From contig JBHOGO010000046.1 of assembly GCA_043421945.1 (NCBI GenBank), positions 1-36,157 on the forward strand: 36,157 nucleotides of DNA, read 5' to 3'. A model generated the notes under the pieces. The model did not search any database and was not told where the DNA came from. It worked only from the letters and a program-made list of their open reading frames with translations. The translations under genes and the position numbers were made by a program. Shown piece after piece: positions 1 through 8,163 of the stretch; positions within the stretch are counted from its first letter, which is position 1, and each line of letters begins with the position of its first letter. This DNA comes from Thaumasiovibrio sp043421945. Lineage in GTDB: Bacteria > Pseudomonadota > Gammaproteobacteria > Enterobacterales > Vibrionaceae.

Positions 1-34
1 GTGGGATATCCATATTTCGATACCCCTATTAGAT

Positions 35-64
35 CAAAGGTCTAGCCCGATGGCTAGACCTTTG
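35..64. terminator. Perfect hairpin after secF
   Basis: A perfect 13-bp inverted repeat (35-47 with 52-64) closes on a CGAT loop. A-rich and T-rich ends at both sides suit a bidirectional terminator. On the minus strand it is the second hairpin met after the secF stop codon. The T-tract is short (three T), so it may be weak or may act by protecting the RNA 3' end. Confidence 0.6.
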
Positions 65-75
65 TCAGCAGTCTG

Positions 76-100
76 AGCCCGCTAGTCATAGCGGGCTTTT
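76..100 (+). terminator. Intrinsic terminator of a plus-strand gene outside the window
   Basis: A 9-bp GC-rich stem (76-84 with 89-97) with a GTCA loop runs into four T on the plus strand. It is oriented to end transcription entering from the left edge and lies back to back with the secF-side hairpin. Convergent transcription is implied at this edge. Confidence 0.6.
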
Positions 101-120
101 ATCTGTTTAAGTCGACGCCG

Positions 121-1065
121 TTATGGCATTTCTTCAAACTCTTCGTCTGTCTCAACTTGTGGTGGCATTAAGTGCTCACGCACAACGCCCAGTTTCAACG
201 CTAACGCTGAAGCCACATAGATTGACGAATATGTACCTACCGTAATACCAATCAGCAATGCAGTCGCAAAGCCATGGATATTTGCACCACCAACAACAAA
301 CAGTGCAATCACCACAAATAAGGTTGTACCTGAGGTGATTAACGTACGGCTTAGTGTTTGCGTAATCGAGCTGTTAATCACTTCTGCAGAGTCGCCTTTA
401 CGCATTTTGCGGAAGTTTTCACGGATACGGTCAAATACAACCACGGTATCATTCAATGAGTAACCGACAACCGTCAGCAACGCAGCTACAATCGTCAAAT
501 CGACCTCAATTTGCAAGACCGAGAAGATGCCTAGCGTAATGATGATATCGTGGGCAAGTGCCGCTACAGCACCACTTGCCAGTCGCCACTCAAAGCGCAT
601 CGAGACATAAGCGAGGATACAAAGTAGCGACGCTAAAATAGCCAAGCCACCCGCTTCTGTTAGCTCGTCACCAATCGCAGGACCTAAGAACTCCAATCGA
701 CGAACTTCAACTTTCTGAGCGGTACCTTTTTCGATAGCCGTTAGAATCTGCTGACCTAGCTGCTCACCTTGCACATCTTCACGTGGGCGAAGTCGAACCA
801 TCACTTCACGTGCTGTACCAAAGTTTTGAACTACGGCATCACCAAAGCCTTCAGCTTCAAGTGATTCACGAATAAGCTCGAGATTAGCAGGCTCTTCAAA
901 GCCGACTTCAATCAGCGTACCACCGGTGAAATCCAAACCCCAATTTAGCTTGTTCGTTGCCAAACTTGCAAAAGAGCCAAGAATAATCACCATCGAAAAG
1001 ATGAAAGCAAATCGCGACCAACGCATAAAGTTGATCGTGCTTTCCGTCTTCATTATCTGGAACAT
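121..1065 (-). CDS. secF: Protein translocase subunit SecF
   Basis: SecF is an inner-membrane partner of SecD. The SecDF-YajC complex uses the proton gradient to pull proteins across the membrane after SecYEG. The 314-residue length is typical. The first membrane segment is about residues 18-37, followed by the conserved GLDFTGGT at 43-50 and a periplasmic domain to about 135. A five-helix bundle follows, containing the RND-type motif GYSLNDTVVVFDRIREN at 201-217. The ATG start at 1065 has AGGAG eight bases upstream. It lies 11 bases after secD and is the last gene of the queA-tgt-yajC-secD-secF run, followed by the hairpin at 35-64. Confidence 0.97.
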   Translation of the reverse strand: MFQIMKTESTINFMRWSRFAFIFSMVIILGSFASLATNKLNWGLDFTGGTLIEVGFEEPANLELIRESLEAEGFGDAVVQNFGTAREVMVRLRPREDVQGEQLGQQILTAIEKGTAQKVEVRRLEFLGPAIGDELTEAGGLAILASLLCILAYVSMRFEWRLASGAVAALAHDIIITLGIFSVLQIEVDLTIVAALLTVVGYSLNDTVVVFDRIRENFRKMRKGDSAEVINSSITQTLSRTLITSGTTLFVVIALFVVGGANIHGFATALLIGITVGTYSSIYVASALALKLGVVREHLMPPQVETDEEFEEMP

Positions 1066-1076
1066 CGAATCAACTC

Positions 1077-2927
1077 CTAAATTGACAACTTGTCTATGCG
1101 TTTTCCGCCATAGACTAGATTAACAAGCGCACGTGTACCGATAATGGCAGTAAACATCGAAGTCACGATACCAAGAGACAAGGTTACCGCGAAGCCTTTA
1201 ATCGCGCCCGTACCCACAGCGAACAAAATAATCGCCGTAATAAGGGTCGTAATATTCGCATCGGCAATCGTACTTAATGCATTAGCGTAACCGTGGTGAA
1301 TCGCTTGTTGTGGCGATCGACCATCACGAAGCTCTTCACGAATACGCTCAAAGATCAGCACGTTTGCATCGACAGCCATACCAACGGTTAAAACGATACC
1401 GGCAATACCTGGTAAGGTCATCGTTGCACCAGGGATCATCGACATTAAACCAATCACCAAAACAAGGTTCATGATCAAGGCAATGTTCGCGAACAAACCA
1501 AAGCGACGGTAATAAACGAGTGTAAACAGCATGACCGCAGCCATACCCCACATCATCGCTGCCATACCCATATCGATGTTCTGTTGTCCCATAGATGGAC
1601 CAATCGTACGCTCTTCGACAATAGAAATTGGCGCAATAAGCGCACCTGCACGCAATAGTAGGGCAAGATTCGTCGCTTCAGCCTGCGAATCGATTCCCGT
1701 AATGCGGAAGTTACGACCAAGTGCGGTTTGAATCGTCGCTTGGTTAATCACTTCTTCTTCTTTGTCGAGAACAACACGGCCATCTTCAGTGCGCTCACCG
1801 CTGTCTTTGTACTCAGAGAACACGGTTGCCATTAGCTTGCCAACATTGTTACGAGAAAACGCGGTCATTTTGCTACCACCTTCGCTGTCTAGCGAGATGT
1901 TAACTTCAGCACGGCCATACTCATCGTTGCTAGCACGCGCATCAGTGATATGAGAACCACCAAGAATGACGCGCTTCTTCAACACAACAGGCTGACCGTT
2001 ACGGTCAAACTTCACTTCGCTATCAGCAGGAACACGACCAGCAGCCGCAGCAGCAAGATCCACAGCATTATCGACTTCACGGAATTCTAGAGTCGCTGTT
2101 GCACCCAGAATCTGTTTAGCCGCAGCGGTATCTTGCACGCCAGGTAGCTCAACCACGATACGGTTAGCACCTTGACGCTGTACCAATGGCTCAGCAACAC
2201 CCAACTCATTCACACGATTACGTAGGATCGTAATGTTCTGGTTAACGGCGTAGTTGCGAACTTCTAAAAGGCGGGCTTCAGTGTAACGACCAATCAACAG
2301 GTTACGGCTATCATCAACCTCAAAAGCCATATCTTGGTGAAGTGGAGCAAGAATAGTACGCGCTTCATTCACTTGCTCAGAGTCACGCAGACGAACTTCA
2401 ACGGTTTCATCCGTTCTCGTGATCGAGCGGTAACGCAGGCGTGCTTCACGTAATTCGGTTCGGAAAGCTTCTTCTTGTTGAGAAAGGAGTTTTTCCATTG
2501 CGGCATCCATATCCACTTCCATTAAGAAGTGAACACCACCACGCAGGTCAAGACCAAGCTTCATTGGTTGAGCACCAATCGCTTCAAGCCAACTCGGCGT
2601 CGCTGGAGCTAGGTTTAGTGCAACAACATAATCTTCGCTGCCTAATTGCTCTGACAGAACATCGCGTGCACCAATTTGGACATCGGTATCACTGAAACGG
2701 ACTAATATAGAGCCATTTTCAAAAGCGACAGATTTGAAAGGGAGGTTAGCATTGGAGAGTGTATCGGTGACAAGATCAAGGGCAGACATTTCTACCGAGG
2801 CGCCACGCGCCCCGGCAATTTGAACTGCTGGATCTTCACCGTATAAGTTGGGAAGCGCGTATAAACTACCGATTAAGAAAGCAAAAACGACAGTTAACGT
2901 CTTCCACAAGGGATAACGGTTTAACAC
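1077..2927 (-). CDS. secD: Protein translocase subunit SecD
   Basis: SecD is the larger half of the SecDF proton-driven secretion motor. The 616 residues match the gammaproteobacterial form. There is an N-terminal membrane segment near residues 8-26, the conserved GLDLRGG at 125-131, and a large periplasmic region with the P1 head. A C-terminal helix bundle contains GMAVDANVLIFERIREEL from residue 516. The start is a GTG at 2927, not ATG, with AGGA about nine bases upstream. The gene follows yajC by 13 bases and precedes secF by 11, so the three are almost surely co-transcribed. Confidence 0.97.
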   Translation of the reverse strand: MLNRYPLWKTLTVVFAFLIGSLYALPNLYGEDPAVQIAGARGASVEMSALDLVTDTLSNANLPFKSVAFENGSILVRFSDTDVQIGARDVLSEQLGSEDYVVALNLAPATPSWLEAIGAQPMKLGLDLRGGVHFLMEVDMDAAMEKLLSQQEEAFRTELREARLRYRSITRTDETVEVRLRDSEQVNEARTILAPLHQDMAFEVDDSRNLLIGRYTEARLLEVRNYAVNQNITILRNRVNELGVAEPLVQRQGANRIVVELPGVQDTAAAKQILGATATLEFREVDNAVDLAAAAAGRVPADSEVKFDRNGQPVVLKKRVILGGSHITDARASNDEYGRAEVNISLDSEGGSKMTAFSRNNVGKLMATVFSEYKDSGERTEDGRVVLDKEEEVINQATIQTALGRNFRITGIDSQAEATNLALLLRAGALIAPISIVEERTIGPSMGQQNIDMGMAAMMWGMAAVMLFTLVYYRRFGLFANIALIMNLVLVIGLMSMIPGATMTLPGIAGIVLTVGMAVDANVLIFERIREELRDGRSPQQAIHHGYANALSTIADANITTLITAIILFAVGTGAIKGFAVTLSLGIVTSMFTAIIGTRALVNLVYGGKRIDKLSI

Positions 2928-2940
2928 AGCTTATTTCCTA

Positions 2941-3276
2941 TTATAGCGACTTCATGGTGCCCTTTGGCAACACGGCAGTCACGAAGTCCTTTTTAATAGT
3001 AACTTCATTGTTATCATTCAATGCGATAACAATATAGTCGTTTTCAGCAGAGATTTTAGTAATCTTACCGACTAGGCCACCACCGGTTAGTACTTCGTCC
3101 CCTTTACCCATCGCGTCCATTAGGCTCTTGTGCTCTTTAACACGTTTCGCTTGCGGGCGATAAATCATGAAGTAGAAAATAGCACCGAACATGACCAGCA
3201 TGAAAATTAGTTGCGTAGCACCGCCTTGTGCGCCGCCTTCTGCTGCTGCGTGAGCTTGAGAAATAAACAGACTCAT
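2941..3276 (-). CDS. yajC: Preprotein translocase subunit YajC
   Basis: YajC is a small single-span inner-membrane protein that associates with SecDF. It has 111 residues, one hydrophobic segment at about 18-40 (ending FYFMIYRPQAKR) and a small basic cytoplasmic domain containing GDEVLTGGGLVGKI. The ATG at 3276 has GAGGA nine bases upstream. Its position between tgt and secD is the standard enterobacterial and vibrio arrangement. Confidence 0.96.
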   Translation of the reverse strand: MSLFISQAHAAAEGGAQGGATQLIFMLVMFGAIFYFMIYRPQAKRVKEHKSLMDAMGKGDEVLTGGGLVGKITKISAENDYIVIALNDNNEVTIKKDFVTAVLPKGTMKSL

Positions 3277-3298
3277 TGATTAACGTCCTCGTTGATTA

Positions 3299-4423
3299 TT
3301 ATTTATTCATTGGTGGAACTTCACGATCGCGACGAGCATAGAATTCTTCAATAAACTGCTCGAAACGATCTTCTTGAATCGCATTTCGGATGCTCTCCAT
3401 CAAACGCTGATAATAACGTAAGTTATGGATTGTGTTGAGACGAGCACCCAGAATTTCGTTACAACGATCTAAGTGGTGTAAATACGACTTAGAATAGCTG
3501 CGACAAGTGTAACAGTCACAATGCGGATCTAAAGGGGTGGTATCCGTTTTATGTTTCGCATTACGGATCTTGATCACACCACCAGTGACAAACAGGTGTC
3601 CATTACGGGCATTTCGCGTTGGCATTACACAGTCGAACATATCGATACCGCGACGCACACCTTCCACTAAATCTTCAGGTTTCCCCACACCCATCAGGTA
3701 ACGTGGTTTGTCTTCAGGTAGTTGCGGACATGTGTGCTCTAGCACTTTATGCATTTCTTCTTTTGGCTCACCAACAGCAAGACCGCCAACAGCATACCCG
3801 TCAAAGCCGATCTCTGTCAGCCCTTTTACTGAAATATCACGTAAATCTTCGTAAACACCACCCTGAACGATACCAAACAGTGAATTCGGGTTTTCTAGTT
3901 TATCGAAGTGGTTACGGCTTCGTTGTGCCCAACGTAACGACATCTCCATCGACTTCTGTGCTTCTTCATGCGTCGCCGGGTAAGGCGTACATTCATCAAA
4001 AATCATAACGACGTCAGACCCTAAGTCTTTCTGAATCTCCATAGACTTTTCAGCATCCATGAAAATTTTGTCGCCGTTTACAGGGTTACGGAAATGCACA
4101 CCCTCTTCAGTAATTTTACGAAGATCGCCTAAAGAGAATACTTGGAAACCGCCTGAATCCGTTAAGATAGGACCTTTCCACTGCATGAAGTCATGCAAAT
4201 CACCGTGCATCTTCATCACTTCTTGACCAGGGCGAAGCCATAAATGGAAAGTATTACCAAGCAGGATATCAGCACCTGTCTCTTTTACTTCTTCAGGTGT
4301 CATTCCCTTCACTGTGCCGTAAGTACCAACAGGCATAAATGCAGGCGTTTCTACCGTACCACGTTCAAATTTAAGGCGACCACGACGAGCACGACCTTCT
4401 GTTTTATCTAATTCAAATTTCAC
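3299..4423 (-). CDS. tgt: tRNA-guanine transglycosylase
   Basis: Tgt exchanges the wobble guanine of tRNAs with GUN anticodons for preQ1, the step before QueA acts. I take the GTG at 4423 as the start: TGGAGG lies just upstream, and this numbering puts the active-site residues exactly where E. coli Tgt has them. These are D89 (in LTDSGGFQ), D264 (in FDCVMPTRNARNG), and zinc ligands C302, C304, C307 and H333. An in-frame TTG at 4450 would add nine residues that look non-homologous. The product has 374 residues. It lies downstream of queA and upstream of yajC. A candidate promoter in the 166-base gap after queA may give it extra expression. Confidence 0.97.
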   Translation of the reverse strand: MKFELDKTEGRARRGRLKFERGTVETPAFMPVGTYGTVKGMTPEEVKETGADILLGNTFHLWLRPGQEVMKMHGDLHDFMQWKGPILTDSGGFQVFSLGDLRKITEEGVHFRNPVNGDKIFMDAEKSMEIQKDLGSDVVMIFDECTPYPATHEEAQKSMEMSLRWAQRSRNHFDKLENPNSLFGIVQGGVYEDLRDISVKGLTEIGFDGYAVGGLAVGEPKEEMHKVLEHTCPQLPEDKPRYLMGVGKPEDLVEGVRRGIDMFDCVMPTRNARNGHLFVTGGVIKIRNAKHKTDTTPLDPHCDCYTCRSYSKSYLHHLDRCNEILGARLNTIHNLRYYQRLMESIRNAIQEDRFEQFIEEFYARRDREVPPMNK

Positions 4424-4465
4424 AGGAACCTCCAGTAGCCAGAAAAACAATCTGACAATGACCCT

Positions 4466-4500
4466 ATTATAGGGAAAGATGCCACTAAGATAGGTCTTAG
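4466..4500 (-). promoter_or_regulatory. Candidate tgt promoter with overlapping palindromes
   Basis: On the minus strand a perfect TATAAT (4466-4471) lies 43 bases before the tgt GTG start, inside the palindrome CCCTAT-T-ATAGGG. Just upstream is a second inverted repeat, CTAAGA-N4-TCTTAG (4485-4500). No good -35 hexamer is visible at 16-18 bases, so an activator or extended contacts would be needed. This is inferred from sequence only. Confidence 0.35.
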
Positions 4501-4540
4501 CGCATAACGATGATTAACTCATAATAAATTAATCGCACAC

Positions 4541-4567
4541 AGCCCAGCGCACAAAGTGCACTAGGCT
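4541..4567 (-). terminator. queA-tgt intergenic RNA hairpin
   Basis: The minus-strand RNA can form a 12-bp stem (4556-4567 with 4541-4552) with a three-base loop just after the queA stop codon. Two positions pair as G-U in minus-strand RNA but would be C-A mismatches in plus-strand RNA, which points to a structure used on the minus strand. No T-tract follows, so attenuation, partial termination or RNA stabilisation are more likely than full termination. Confidence 0.45.
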
Positions 4568-4588
4568 TTCTGATTGAGTGAGTATCGC

Positions 4589-5653
4589 TTAGTTTGATTT
4601 ACGTGTGATGAACATTGCATCACCGTAACTAAAGAAACGGTATTTATTTTCAACCGCTGATTGATAAGCTTGCATTGTATGCTCATAGCCAGCAAATGCA
4701 CTAACCAACATGATAAGCGTTGATTCAGGCAGGTGGAAATTCGTAATCAGTGCATCCACCAGCTGCCATTGGTAACCAGGATAGATGAAAATACTGGTGT
4801 CATTAAAAAATGGCGCTAGCGCATCACCTTTTGCCATAGAGGCTTGTGCTGCACTTTCTAATGAACGAACTGACGTTGTACCAACAGCAATAACACGACC
4901 ACCTCTTGCACGTGTCGCGTTAACAGCATCAACCACTTCTTGTGAAACTTCAGCGTATTCCGCATGCATATGATGATCATTGATATTATCAACACGAACA
5001 GGTTGAAAGGTACCAGCGCCGACATGCAAGGTAACAAAGGCAACATCAACACCTTTTTGCTTGATTTTCTCAAGCATCTCATCATCAAAGTGCAGGCCCG
5101 CTGTCGGTGCCGCTACCGCACCAGGCTTCTCATTGTAAACGGTTTGGTAGCGCTCTTTATCGCTGTCTTCATCAGGGCGATCAATGTAAGGAGGAAGTGG
5201 CATATGGCCGACTTCTTCGAGGATCTCTAAAACGGTTTTGTCACTTTTAAAGCGAATTTCAAACAGTGCATCATGGCGAGCAACCATTTCAGCTTCATAG
5301 TCATCGTTCTCACCCAGCAATAGCGCGGTGCCAGGCTTTGGCGACTTAGAGCAACGTACATGCGCTAAAATAGATTCATCGTCAAGCATACGCTCAACAA
5401 GCACTTCCAACTTACCACCAGACGCTTTACGCCCAAATAGTCGAGCAGGAATAACTCGCGTGTTATTAAACACCAGTAGGTCACCTTGCTCTACTTGAGC
5501 AAGAACATCTGTAAAGCCACCGTGCGTAAGCTGACCACTGTTGCCATCTAACTGTAGAAGTCGACTTGCCGTACGATCTGGTTGCGGATAACGTGCGATC
5601 AACTCATCAGGAAGATCAAAATGGAAGTCTGAAACTTGCATCGTGGTTTGCAT
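4589..5653 (-). CDS. queA: S-adenosylmethionine:tRNA ribosyltransferase-isomerase QueA
   Basis: QueA transfers and isomerises the ribosyl moiety of S-adenosylmethionine onto preQ1-tRNA to give epoxyqueuosine, the step after Tgt. The 354-residue length is close to the family norm. Recognisable family stretches include FDLPDELIARYPQ near the N terminus, LLVFNNTRVIPARL, and PTAGLHF, TLHVGAGTFQPV and ITNFHLPESTL in the C-terminal half. The ATG at 5653 is preceded by GAGG at good spacing. A second in-frame ATG at 5641 matches the usual family N terminus (MQVSDFHF) and is an alternative. It heads the queuosine-Sec gene run. Confidence 0.96.
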   Translation of the reverse strand: MQTTMQVSDFHFDLPDELIARYPQPDRTASRLLQLDGNSGQLTHGGFTDVLAQVEQGDLLVFNNTRVIPARLFGRKASGGKLEVLVERMLDDESILAHVRCSKSPKPGTALLLGENDDYEAEMVARHDALFEIRFKSDKTVLEILEEVGHMPLPPYIDRPDEDSDKERYQTVYNEKPGAVAAPTAGLHFDDEMLEKIKQKGVDVAFVTLHVGAGTFQPVRVDNINDHHMHAEYAEVSQEVVDAVNATRARGGRVIAVGTTSVRSLESAAQASMAKGDALAPFFNDTSIFIYPGYQWQLVDALITNFHLPESTLIMLVSAFAGYEHTMQAYQSAVENKYRFFSYGDAMFITRKSN

Positions 5654-5676
5654 GGTGCCTCGTCTATTCTAGAGCC

Positions 5677-5707
5677 AAAAAAAAGCAGGCAGCTAGTATA
5701 GGCTGCC
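5677..5707 (-). terminator. Intrinsic terminator of the trypsin-like protease gene
   Basis: On the minus strand GGCAGC and GCTGCC (5702-5707 and 5688-5693) form a stem with an eight-base loop, then TGC and a run of eight T. It lies 39 bases after the protease stop codon and would isolate that gene from queA. Confidence 0.75.
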
Positions 5708-5722
5708 ATCGCTTATAATCAA
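5695..5722 (-). promoter_or_regulatory. Candidate queA promoter
   Basis: On the minus strand TTGATT (5717-5722) and TATACT (5695-5700) are separated by 16 bases, a good sigma-70 match. Transcription would begin near 5688 and give a leader of about 35 bases before queA. The -10 hexamer lies in the loop of the upstream protease gene's terminator hairpin. Confidence 0.5.
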
Positions 5723-5745
5723 GAATAGAGTATTTATCAGACGAA

Positions 5746-6768
5746 TTATTTTCGTGATTTTATTCGCCCAATCCCCGCTAACGCTGCCACACCTAACCAC
5801 CAGAACGAAAAGCTACTGCCGTCCCCATCACCAAAGATGATCGAAGGCGTACCGCCGACGTCATCAAAATCTCGATTTGTGAAAGGATTAACATCAAATG
5901 ACGTTGTCGTTGGTAGGTTTTCTGTATGTAAGTTAATAAACGACGTATAAGCGGCCACCTCGGTATAAGCGCCTGGCTTAACAGATTCACAACCAATACC
6001 AAAACTCACAGCACCTAAGAGCCTAAAGCCAAAATCATCATCGCTCGCATTCGTAGGGTTTTGCCAAATAAGTGGCCCTCCCGAATCCCCTTGGCAGCTA
6101 TCTCGCACCAATGAGGGATCAGGCATTGAGGCACACACGACCAAGCTGGTTTGCATATTGAGTGTATCTGCCCACTCTGCACGGCATGTTGAATCAGGCA
6201 CCCCGGTTAACAAGGTGTGTCTTAAACTTGTCGACACATTGCCAGTTTCCGCTGTTTTCCCCCACCCAGAAACAAGCAGGTTAGCAGGACTAATACCACT
6301 AGCATTATATTCATTCCTAAACTGCTCATCAGCAGCCTCTTGCTCTAATACGGTCGCGATTTTCATCGCTTTAACATTCGAGGGAGGCGCTGATGCCAAA
6401 CGCAATACTGCAATATCATTAAAACTGGAGCTACTGCTGTAACTAGGATGAATTTCAAATGTCGCACTAATCCCTGATGACGTACCAAAAGCAGCTGTTG
6501 ATGTATTCCCCCCATAAAGGGTCACGCTTGATGCAGTCCCGCTGCTAGCACTACCAAGCGTGACACAATGCGCCGCTGTAATGGCATATTGATTACCAAT
6601 GTACGTTGCGCCGCAAACAAAATCTCCACTGCTAAACGTTGCTTGGAGGAATAATTGCCAAGGGATTTCATTAGCACTCGTTGTTACCCCACCGACAATC
6701 TTGGGCTCAATGACAGAACTAGCAAAAGTCGGTAAGGATAAAACACCGACCAGGAAGAGATACTTCAT
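5746..6768 (-). CDS. Secreted trypsin-like serine protease with GlyGly-CTERM-like tail
   Basis: This is a chymotrypsin-family (S1) protease. A signal peptide covers about residues 1-17, followed by the activation site PKIVGG at 22-27. The catalytic triad is H67 (ITAAHC), D118 (FNDIAVL) and S229 (CQGDSGGP). D223 occupies the S1-pocket position that gives trypsin its Arg/Lys preference. The last 30 residues are a Gly/Asp/Ser stretch (FGDGDGSS), a hydrophobic segment and the basic end RIKSRK. This is the layout of GlyGly-CTERM signals processed by rhombosortase, as in V. cholerae VesB-type proteases exported by type II secretion. It resembles the VesB group, but I do not assign a symbol. It has its own terminator and a GAGG ribosome site. 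Confidence 0.9.
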   Translation of the reverse strand: MKYLFLVGVLSLPTFASSVIEPKIVGGVTTSANEIPWQLFLQATFSSGDFVCGATYIGNQYAITAAHCVTLGSASSGTASSVTLYGGNTSTAAFGTSSGISATFEIHPSYSSSSSFNDIAVLRLASAPPSNVKAMKIATVLEQEAADEQFRNEYNASGISPANLLVSGWGKTAETGNVSTSLRHTLLTGVPDSTCRAEWADTLNMQTSLVVCASMPDPSLVRDSCQGDSGGPLIWQNPTNASDDDFGFRLLGAVSFGIGCESVKPGAYTEVAAYTSFINLHTENLPTTTSFDVNPFTNRDFDDVGGTPSIIFGDGDGSSFSFWWLGVAALAGIGRIKSRK

Positions 6769-7069
6769 AAAAACCTCATTCGAATATTAAAGGGGGACTT
6801 ATAAAGCTTATACCTTGATTCCATATCCTGTATTTGTTGAAGTAAATTAAAACAAGATCTTGGTAACCTTATTAGCGGTACAAATTTCATCATATCCTCA
6901 TTCACTCATCATGTTGCTAATTAGCTACGATTACTGCTAGAGGTAGAAATGTAAGCTAGTTTTCCTACTCGAAAGTTAAATCTACGACGTAAGTCATCTT
7001 TTACTGGTTCTATTTTGACTACATTTGTAGATAAGTGGCTTATACGTCGATATTTTCAGGAGAATAACC
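6769..7069. other. Divergent intergenic region between protease and CBS genes
   Basis: This 301-base AT-rich spacer holds the promoters of two diverging genes. I see the ribosome sites of both genes, a GCTAATTAGC palindrome near 6917 and a candidate plus-strand promoter close to the CBS gene. I see no reading frame, RNA gene or repeat. Confidence 0.6.
7015..7045 (+). promoter_or_regulatory. Candidate promoter of the CBS-domain gene
   Basis: TTGACT at 7015-7020 is followed after 18-19 bases by CTTATA/TTATAC (7039-7045). The spacing is slightly long. It would give a short leader before the AGGAGA ribosome site and the ATG at 7070. Confidence 0.35.
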
Positions 7070-7513
7070 ATGTTAACCGTTGCTGATATGATGACCCCTA
7101 ACCCACATGCCCTACCGCTAACAAAACGTTATCTCGATGCTCAGGTTTTAATGGAGCAAGCCGATATTCGGCACATACCTCTTCTCGATTCAGCAGGAAG
7201 AGTTTGTGGCATCGTGAGCCAGCGTGATCTTCTCGCTGCCAAGTCTTCTTTTCTCGATCCACAAGCAACAGCAAGCGAAGAGATCCTAAAAACACCCCTA
7301 GAGAATATGGCAACAAAATCCTTCATGAGTGTCAGCAAAGACGCTAGCTTAAAGCAAGCGGCTATCTATATGCAGGATCATAAGATCGGTTGCCTTCCCG
7401 TCGTTGAACAGGGCAGCTTGATTGGGATTATTACTGACAGCGATTTTGTCGCTATTGCAATCAACCTGTTAGAAATGCAAGAAGAGAGTGAACCATTAAC
7501 CTATGATGACTGA
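7070..7513 (+). CDS. CBS-domain pair protein
   Basis: This is a stand-alone protein of 147 residues made of two CBS motifs, about residues 7-60 (MMTPNPHALPLT to GIVSQRDLL) and 79-133 (MATKSFMSVSKDASL to GIITDSDFV). Such tandem pairs (Bateman modules) usually bind adenine nucleotides and signal energy state. No catalytic or transport domain is attached, so the partner is unknown. The ATG has AGGAGA about seven bases upstream. The acpH-like gene starts 27 bases after its stop codon, so the two are probably one operon. Confidence 0.85.
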   Translation: MLTVADMMTPNPHALPLTKRYLDAQVLMEQADIRHIPLLDSAGRVCGIVSQRDLLAAKSSFLDPQATASEEILKTPLENMATKSFMSVSKDASLKQAAIYMQDHKIGCLPVVEQGSLIGIITDSDFVAIAINLLEMQEESEPLTYDD

Positions 7514-7539
7514 AACAGGAATCTAGGGGTTCGGTACAT

Positions 7540-8130
7540 TTGAATTATCTTGCACATTTACACTTAGCCGATCTCGTCAATAGTCATCTAGGGGCTAATC
7601 TATTGGCCGACTTCATCCGAGGCAAGCCAGAAGGCCGCTTTAAGGACGAGATAACCGAAGGGATTTACTTACACCGTTTTATCGACAGAACCGTTGACGC
7701 AACCAGTGAAGTGAAAGATGGAAAGCAGATATTCCCCATCGAACTACGTAGATTTAGTGGTATCGCACTTGATCTCTATTGGGATCACTTTCTAGCGAAA
7801 AACTGGGAGCAGTTTCATTTGCAACCGCTACCTGATTTTATCATTCAGGCAGAGAAAGAGTTGCTCTCATTCTGCTCTCCCGCCCTTCCAGCAGCATTTC
7901 TTCATTTGCAACAGCATATGTGGAAGCAGCAATGGCTACAAAATTACCAAGATCCCAAAAAGGTATCACGCGCCATCGTCAAAATATCGCAGCGCAGAGA
8001 AAGACTTGCTCCTCTCGCACACTGCGCAGAATACCTAATGACAGACTATGACACGTTTGAGCAGCTATTTTTCACTCTTTATCCCAAGATGATCACGGAA
8101 GTTGAGAGCAGAGAAAGAGAAAACAAATAA
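7540..8130 (+). CDS. acpH: Acyl carrier protein phosphodiesterase (AcpH family)
   Basis: AcpH removes the 4'-phosphopantetheine arm from holo-acyl carrier protein. The 196 residues match the E. coli enzyme in length and pattern: MNYLAHLHLAD at the start, NLLADFIRG near residues 20-28, GIYLHRFIDR near 41-50, a DLYWDHFLAKNW segment near 73-84, and a C-terminal YPKM. Histidine and aspartate residues in these blocks are the likely metal ligands of its HD-like fold. Translation starts at TTG (7540), with AGGGG ten bases upstream. No ATG gives a full-length protein. The downstream gene is convergent, and I see no clear terminator in the 33-base gap. Confidence 0.88.
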   Translation: MNYLAHLHLADLVNSHLGANLLADFIRGKPEGRFKDEITEGIYLHRFIDRTVDATSEVKDGKQIFPIELRRFSGIALDLYWDHFLAKNWEQFHLQPLPDFIIQAEKELLSFCSPALPAAFLHLQQHMWKQQWLQNYQDPKKVSRAIVKISQRRERLAPLAHCAEYLMTDYDTFEQLFFTLYPKMITEVESRERENK

Positions 8131-8163
8131 AATATACCGCTCACTTCCCCAACTCAGCAATGG

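Noticed and set aside
3619..4008. 129-codon plus-strand open frame opposite tgt
   Set aside because: It is antisense to the Tgt active-site region, and Tgt residues match the E. coli numbering exactly. It has no ribosome site or family.
4451..4588. PreQ1 riboswitch upstream of tgt
   Set aside because: The hairpins present do not show the C-rich loop and A-rich tail pseudoknot pattern, and such switches usually precede preQ1 synthesis or transport genes.
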